Source: an uncultured bacterium
GTDB lineage: Bacteria > Desulfobacterota > WTBG01
Direction of reading: 5' to 3'
Assembly (NCBI GenBank): GCA_938024025.1
Contig: CALJBY010000103.1
Span: forward strand, 1 to 9,424
Length of the DNA stretch: 9,424 nt
Part shown: positions 6,945-9,424 of the stretch, piece by piece
How positions within the stretch are numbered: the first letter of the stretch is position 1
How the letters are laid out: the number at the start of each line of letters is the position of its first letter
Notes under the pieces: generated by a model
What the model was told of the DNA's origin: nothing
Database searches by the model: none
The model's input: the letters and a program-made list of their open reading frames with translations, nothing else
Made by a program: the position numbers and the translations under genes

Positions 6945-6982
6945 TAAGGGTTTTTAAAGACAAACCCTTAACCCCTTAGGGG
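6945..6982 (+). promoter_or_regulatory. Two adjacent inverted repeats at the redoxin translation start
   Basis: TAAGGGTTT (6945-6953) pairs perfectly with AAACCCTTA (6962-6970) across 8 nt. Directly after it CCCC-TTA-GGGG (6972-6982) forms a second dyad whose right arm is part of GGGGAG, the only Shine-Dalgarno-like run near the gene. The left arm could alternatively pair with CCCTTA at 6973-6978. If transcribed, these could control ribosome access; as DNA they could be an operator. Confidence 0.4.
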
Positions 6983-7001
6983 AGCATTGACCGGTCTCAA
7001 G

Positions 7002-8765
7002 ATGACGAAAAAGCTCTTTACGTTTGGTACGATCCCGTTCATGCTTTTGTTGCTTGCTCATGTATGTTGGCCCCAGGAATGTGGACCAGTCAAAGTGGGC
7101 GACCCCTTTCCCCCCTTTAATCTCAAAAATAATCTTAGCCAGAAAGAATTAGCGGCGCTCCAGTTACCACCAGAAAAAACAATCTCCCTTCAACAGTTCA
7201 CCTCTGAAATTATCATTATTGAATTTTTGAATATCTACTGTCACACCTGCCAATTACAGGTACCTGTCTTTAATGAACTGTGGGATAAAGTACATGCTGA
7301 TACAATCTTGCGATCTAAAATTTCTATCTTGGGCATCACCGTTGGCAATAATGCCCAAGAGATAGTCAAGTTTCAAAAAAGTTTCAAACCACAGTACCCC
7401 ATTATAGCCGATCCCACAAAAGAGGTATTTGACTGTCTCGGCAATCCCAAGGGAACTCCTCAAACATATTTTCTCCGCAAAGATCCTTCCGGAATGTGGT
7501 ATATACTCTATCACCATAGAGGAGCTGTCTCATCAGCAGAAACGTATCTGCTAAAAATTAAAGAATTGTTTAAGAGTGATCTGGAAGGAGTACAACCTGG
7601 CTACAGGGTTCCCCGGCTTTTTCTTAAAGCCCTTGAGAAACACTATCCAACAAAATCCTTTGAACAAAAGAGAATCCTCATATACTTCCCCTCCGCGAAT
7701 ACATCCCCCCTTGAGAATGATATGCGGAACACGACCACCCAGATGAAAGTACTCCTTTCCCTCATTGCCGAAGAAAACCTGGCAATCGTCATCACCGGTT
7801 TTCTTGAACAGGTTTTCCCAGCACAAGAACGAGAGCTTTTAGAAAAAACATCTACTCTGTACTTAATTGATGATACCGCAGGAGCACTTAAAAGTATTTT
7901 TGAAGTTGCCGAAAATCCTCTTGTCTGCCTGGTTAATGACTCAGGGCGGATAGTGTATCGGGCTGACGCTTTAACCCCTGCCAGAGCTGGAGAATTGTTG
8001 CAGGGGAAGGTTACACAGCTCAAACCAAACCTCACAGCGGAAGAGCTGCTGGAACGGATGCAGCACTCCATGAAGGAAGCAAACAGTTCAATCGAACGGG
8101 TTGCATTTCAAGAGCTGGAAAACGGTGAAACAGTTTATCTGGGATTCGCCGAAGAGCACGGTAACGAGGCACTACTTATCGGCAGGGTAGTAAGTAAATA
8201 CAGCATCTGCGATGTATGTCACGACATTCACTTCTACTTTATTTTCGGCCAGAACGGACGTCTTGTATCCTTTCATCCCATCCATATAACCAAATATGGA
8301 AATGTAGTTTTGGACGAAAACGATATTGAAAAGATACAATCACGCACTGCGGGAAAAGACCTCTTTAAAGATATCCCCTTTGATCCTTTTGTTGATGCTG
8401 TCACACAAGCCACCATGAGTTCCTACCTTATCTATGAGGGCCTTAATGAAACCAAGACCGTGCTGAGCGATTTTCAGGGAAATGGTTTTAGAAAAGAGTA
8501 TTGGAAAGAACTCTGTCTGGCTCATCTTTGCCAGATAAAGCACGCCCTTTCCCTGCTCAGGAAAAAGGAGCCGGCTGCCGTCCTTACCCTGGAAGATCAA
8601 ACGTCAATTAACATTGCTCAATTGAAACCCTATATTCCTTCCCCCAAGGCTTCTCAGTGTCCGAACGGCGGCAAATATCTCCTCATTGGTGAAATACCCA
8701 TTTGTTCCATCCACGGCATGAATCTTAAGCCCTGCTCTGGAGATACTGAAACAGCAGAACAGTAA
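7002..8765 (+). CDS. Exported multidomain redoxin: thioredoxin-like plus FMN-binding-like domain
   Basis: A 587-residue protein from the ATG at 7002. The N-terminus (KK, then LFTFGTIPFMLLLLAHV) is a signal sequence without a clear cleavage site or canonical lipobox. Residues about 30-195 form a TlpA/AhpC-type thioredoxin fold with VGDPFPPFNL, active-site CHTC at 80-83 and cis-Pro in GTPQTYF (Pro153), so it is probably a periplasmic thiol-disulfide protein. About 222-340 looks like a second thioredoxin fold lacking CxxC (NPLVCLVNDSGRIVYRA). About 355-485 resembles an FMN-binding domain: CDVCH at 403-407, FHPIHITKYGN, and DAVTQATMSS at 465-474, where the usual motif is SGAT. The tail has CPNGGKY...PICSIHG (553-571), like pilin-like C-terminal segments. 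The start is uncertain. A TTG at 6987 adds five residues but has GGGGAG only 2 nt away, while the ATG has it 17 nt away. The gene diverges from the protease gene and is followed 65 bp later by mtnP. Its partner is unknown. Confidence 0.85.
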   Translation: MTKKLFTFGTIPFMLLLLAHVCWPQECGPVKVGDPFPPFNLKNNLSQKELAALQLPPEKTISLQQFTSEIIIIEFLNIYCHTCQLQVPVFNELWDKVHADTILRSKISILGITVGNNAQEIVKFQKSFKPQYPIIADPTKEVFDCLGNPKGTPQTYFLRKDPSGMWYILYHHRGAVSSAETYLLKIKELFKSDLEGVQPGYRVPRLFLKALEKHYPTKSFEQKRILIYFPSANTSPLENDMRNTTTQMKVLLSLIAEENLAIVITGFLEQVFPAQERELLEKTSTLYLIDDTAGALKSIFEVAENPLVCLVNDSGRIVYRADALTPARAGELLQGKVTQLKPNLTAEELLERMQHSMKEANSSIERVAFQELENGETVYLGFAEEHGNEALLIGRVVSKYSICDVCHDIHFYFIFGQNGRLVSFHPIHITKYGNVVLDENDIEKIQSRTAGKDLFKDIPFDPFVDAVTQATMSSYLIYEGLNETKTVLSDFQGNGFRKEYWKELCLAHLCQIKHALSLLRKKEPAAVLTLEDQTSINIAQLKPYIPSPKASQCPNGGKYLLIGEIPICSIHGMNLKPCSGDTETAEQ

Positions 8766-8830
8766 GTGTCGTACAGCACGATCGGGGATATGCAGATAAA
8801 CAGAGTATCCTTTTTAAGTGGAGATAGGTC

Positions 8831-9424
8831 ATGTCTTCTATGAAAGTAGGTATTATTGGTGGCACCGGACTGTATCAGATGGAAGGATTAAAAAAAACAG
8901 AAACGGTTACCGTACAAACACCCTTTGGCGAACCTTCTGACAGCTACCTGACAGGTGAACTGGATGGGGTTCCGGTTGCCTTTCTTCCCCGGCACGGCAC
9001 CGGGCACAGGCTCTTACCCCACGAGCTCAATTTCAGGGCAAACATCTACGGATTTAAAAAGCTTGGTGTTGAATCGATCATATCGGTCAGTGCAGTGGGG
9101 AGCATGAAAGAGGCGATTGAGCCGCTGCACATGGTATTACCGGATCAATTTTTTGATAGAACACGGAACAGGACGGATACCTTCTTCGGTAATGGTATTG
9201 CAGCCCATGTCCCTTTCTCCCAGCCTATCTGCCCGCAATTGAGTGCTACAATCCACACAACCATACAAGAACTGGGGTTCCCGGTACATCTCGGTGGGAC
9301 ATACCTGTGCATAGAGGGGCCCCAGTTTTCTACCAAGGCAGAATCCACCATATACCGAAGCTGGAATGTTGACGTCATCGGGATGACCAACCTGCAGGAA
9401 GCAAAACTGGCCCGGGAAGCAGAA
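8831..9424 (+). CDS. mtnP: S-methyl-5'-thioadenosine phosphorylase, N-terminal part (cut by window edge)
   Basis: The first 198 residues are present and the 3' end is outside the window. MTAP splits 5'-methylthioadenosine with phosphate into adenine and 5-methylthioribose-1-phosphate, for methionine and purine salvage in the cytoplasm. Visible marks of the purine nucleoside phosphorylase family type 2 are [10 protein letters not shown] (6-15), [21 protein letters not shown] (52-72), ISVSAVGSM (84-92), DQFFDRT (105-111), EGPQFST (162-168) and VIGMTN (182-187). [12 protein letters not shown] has Gln where many family members have Pro. The start at 8831 is supported by GGAG 7 nt upstream (8820-8823); an ATG at 8840 is a less supported alternative. 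The gene follows the redoxin gene by 65 bp without a visible terminator, so readthrough is possible. A related phosphorylase acting on methylthioinosine is an alternative that the missing C-terminal part could help to resolve. Confidence 0.93.
   Translation, partial: MSSMKVGIIGGTGLYQMEGLKKTETVTVQTPFGEPSDSYLTGELDGVPVAFLPRHGTGHRLLPHELNFRANIYGFKKLGVESIISVSAVGSMKEAIEPLHMVLPDQFFDRTRNRTDTFFGNGIAAHVPFSQPICPQLSATIHTTIQELGFPVHLGGTYLCIEGPQFSTKAESTIYRSWNVDVIGMTNLQEAKLAREAE

Larger units (their letters stand above)
6654..7001. other. Divergent intergenic region, AT-rich and palindrome-rich
   Basis: This spacer of about 350 bp separates two divergent genes for exported proteins and has no credible ORF or RNA gene. 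It contains the ribosome site of the protease gene and three palindromes at 6726-6777. TTATCGATAA (perfect, 6801-6810) follows, then the small hairpin AAAGT-AAAA-ACTTT (6813-6826). A candidate plus-strand promoter and two inverted repeats lie next to the redoxin start. Promoters for both genes should lie here, but no minus-strand -35/-10 pair was convincing. Confidence 0.6.

Noticed and set aside
8766..8830. Possible terminator or promoter between the redoxin gene and mtnP
   Set aside because: No convincing hairpin with T-run and no -35/-10 pair in the 65 bp; only the mtnP ribosome site is clear.

Overview
The window carries six protein-coding genes, two of them cut by the window edges. No rRNA, tRNA, CRISPR array, transposase or phage gene was seen. 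The content suggests a free-living Gram-negative-type bacterium: two exported proteins with N-terminal signal sequences, a class II aldolase, and spacers filled with short palindromic or low-order tandem repeats. The secreted papain-like protease with a Thr-rich linker and CARDB domain, and the redoxin with an FMN-binding-like tail, remind me of Desulfobacterota, Nitrospirota and anammox-type Planctomycetota. The sequence alone does not settle the phylum.

Layout. Positions 1-568 (minus) hold the N-terminal part of a class II fructose-1,6-bisphosphate aldolase. Positions 569-956 are a gene-free spacer of short-period tandem repeats and an imperfect inverted repeat. Positions 957-2462 (minus) encode a sequence-divergent argininosuccinate lyase. 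Positions 2463-2821 separate it from a divergent gene and contain a stem-loop, a candidate promoter and a compound GC-rich palindromic element. Positions 2822-4750 (plus) encode a DinG/YoaA-type iron-sulfur DNA helicase. Its stop overlaps by 8 bp the stop of a convergent gene at 4743-6653 (minus), which encodes a secreted papain-family (C1A) cysteine protease. This protease has a Thr-rich tandem-repeat linker, a CARDB domain and a C-terminal domain resembling the tail of CFI-box proteins. A palindrome-rich divergent spacer (6654-7001) follows. Positions 7002-8765 (plus) encode an exported multidomain redoxin with a CxxC thioredoxin-like domain, a second Cys-poor thioredoxin-like domain, an FMN-binding-like domain with a CXXCH motif, and a short Cys-containing tail. 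Positions 8831-9424 (plus) hold the start of S-methyl-5'-thioadenosine phosphorylase.

How the genes work together. Aldolase (central carbon metabolism), argininosuccinate lyase (arginine synthesis), MTA phosphorylase (methionine/purine salvage) and the helicase (DNA repair) are housekeeping genes with no obvious shared pathway. The pair most worth attention is the divergent protease and redoxin. Both are predicted to be exported and both are cysteine-rich. They share one spacer with several perfect palindromes, so co-regulation and a thiol-redox link are plausible but unproven. I found no clear new defence or mobile system here.
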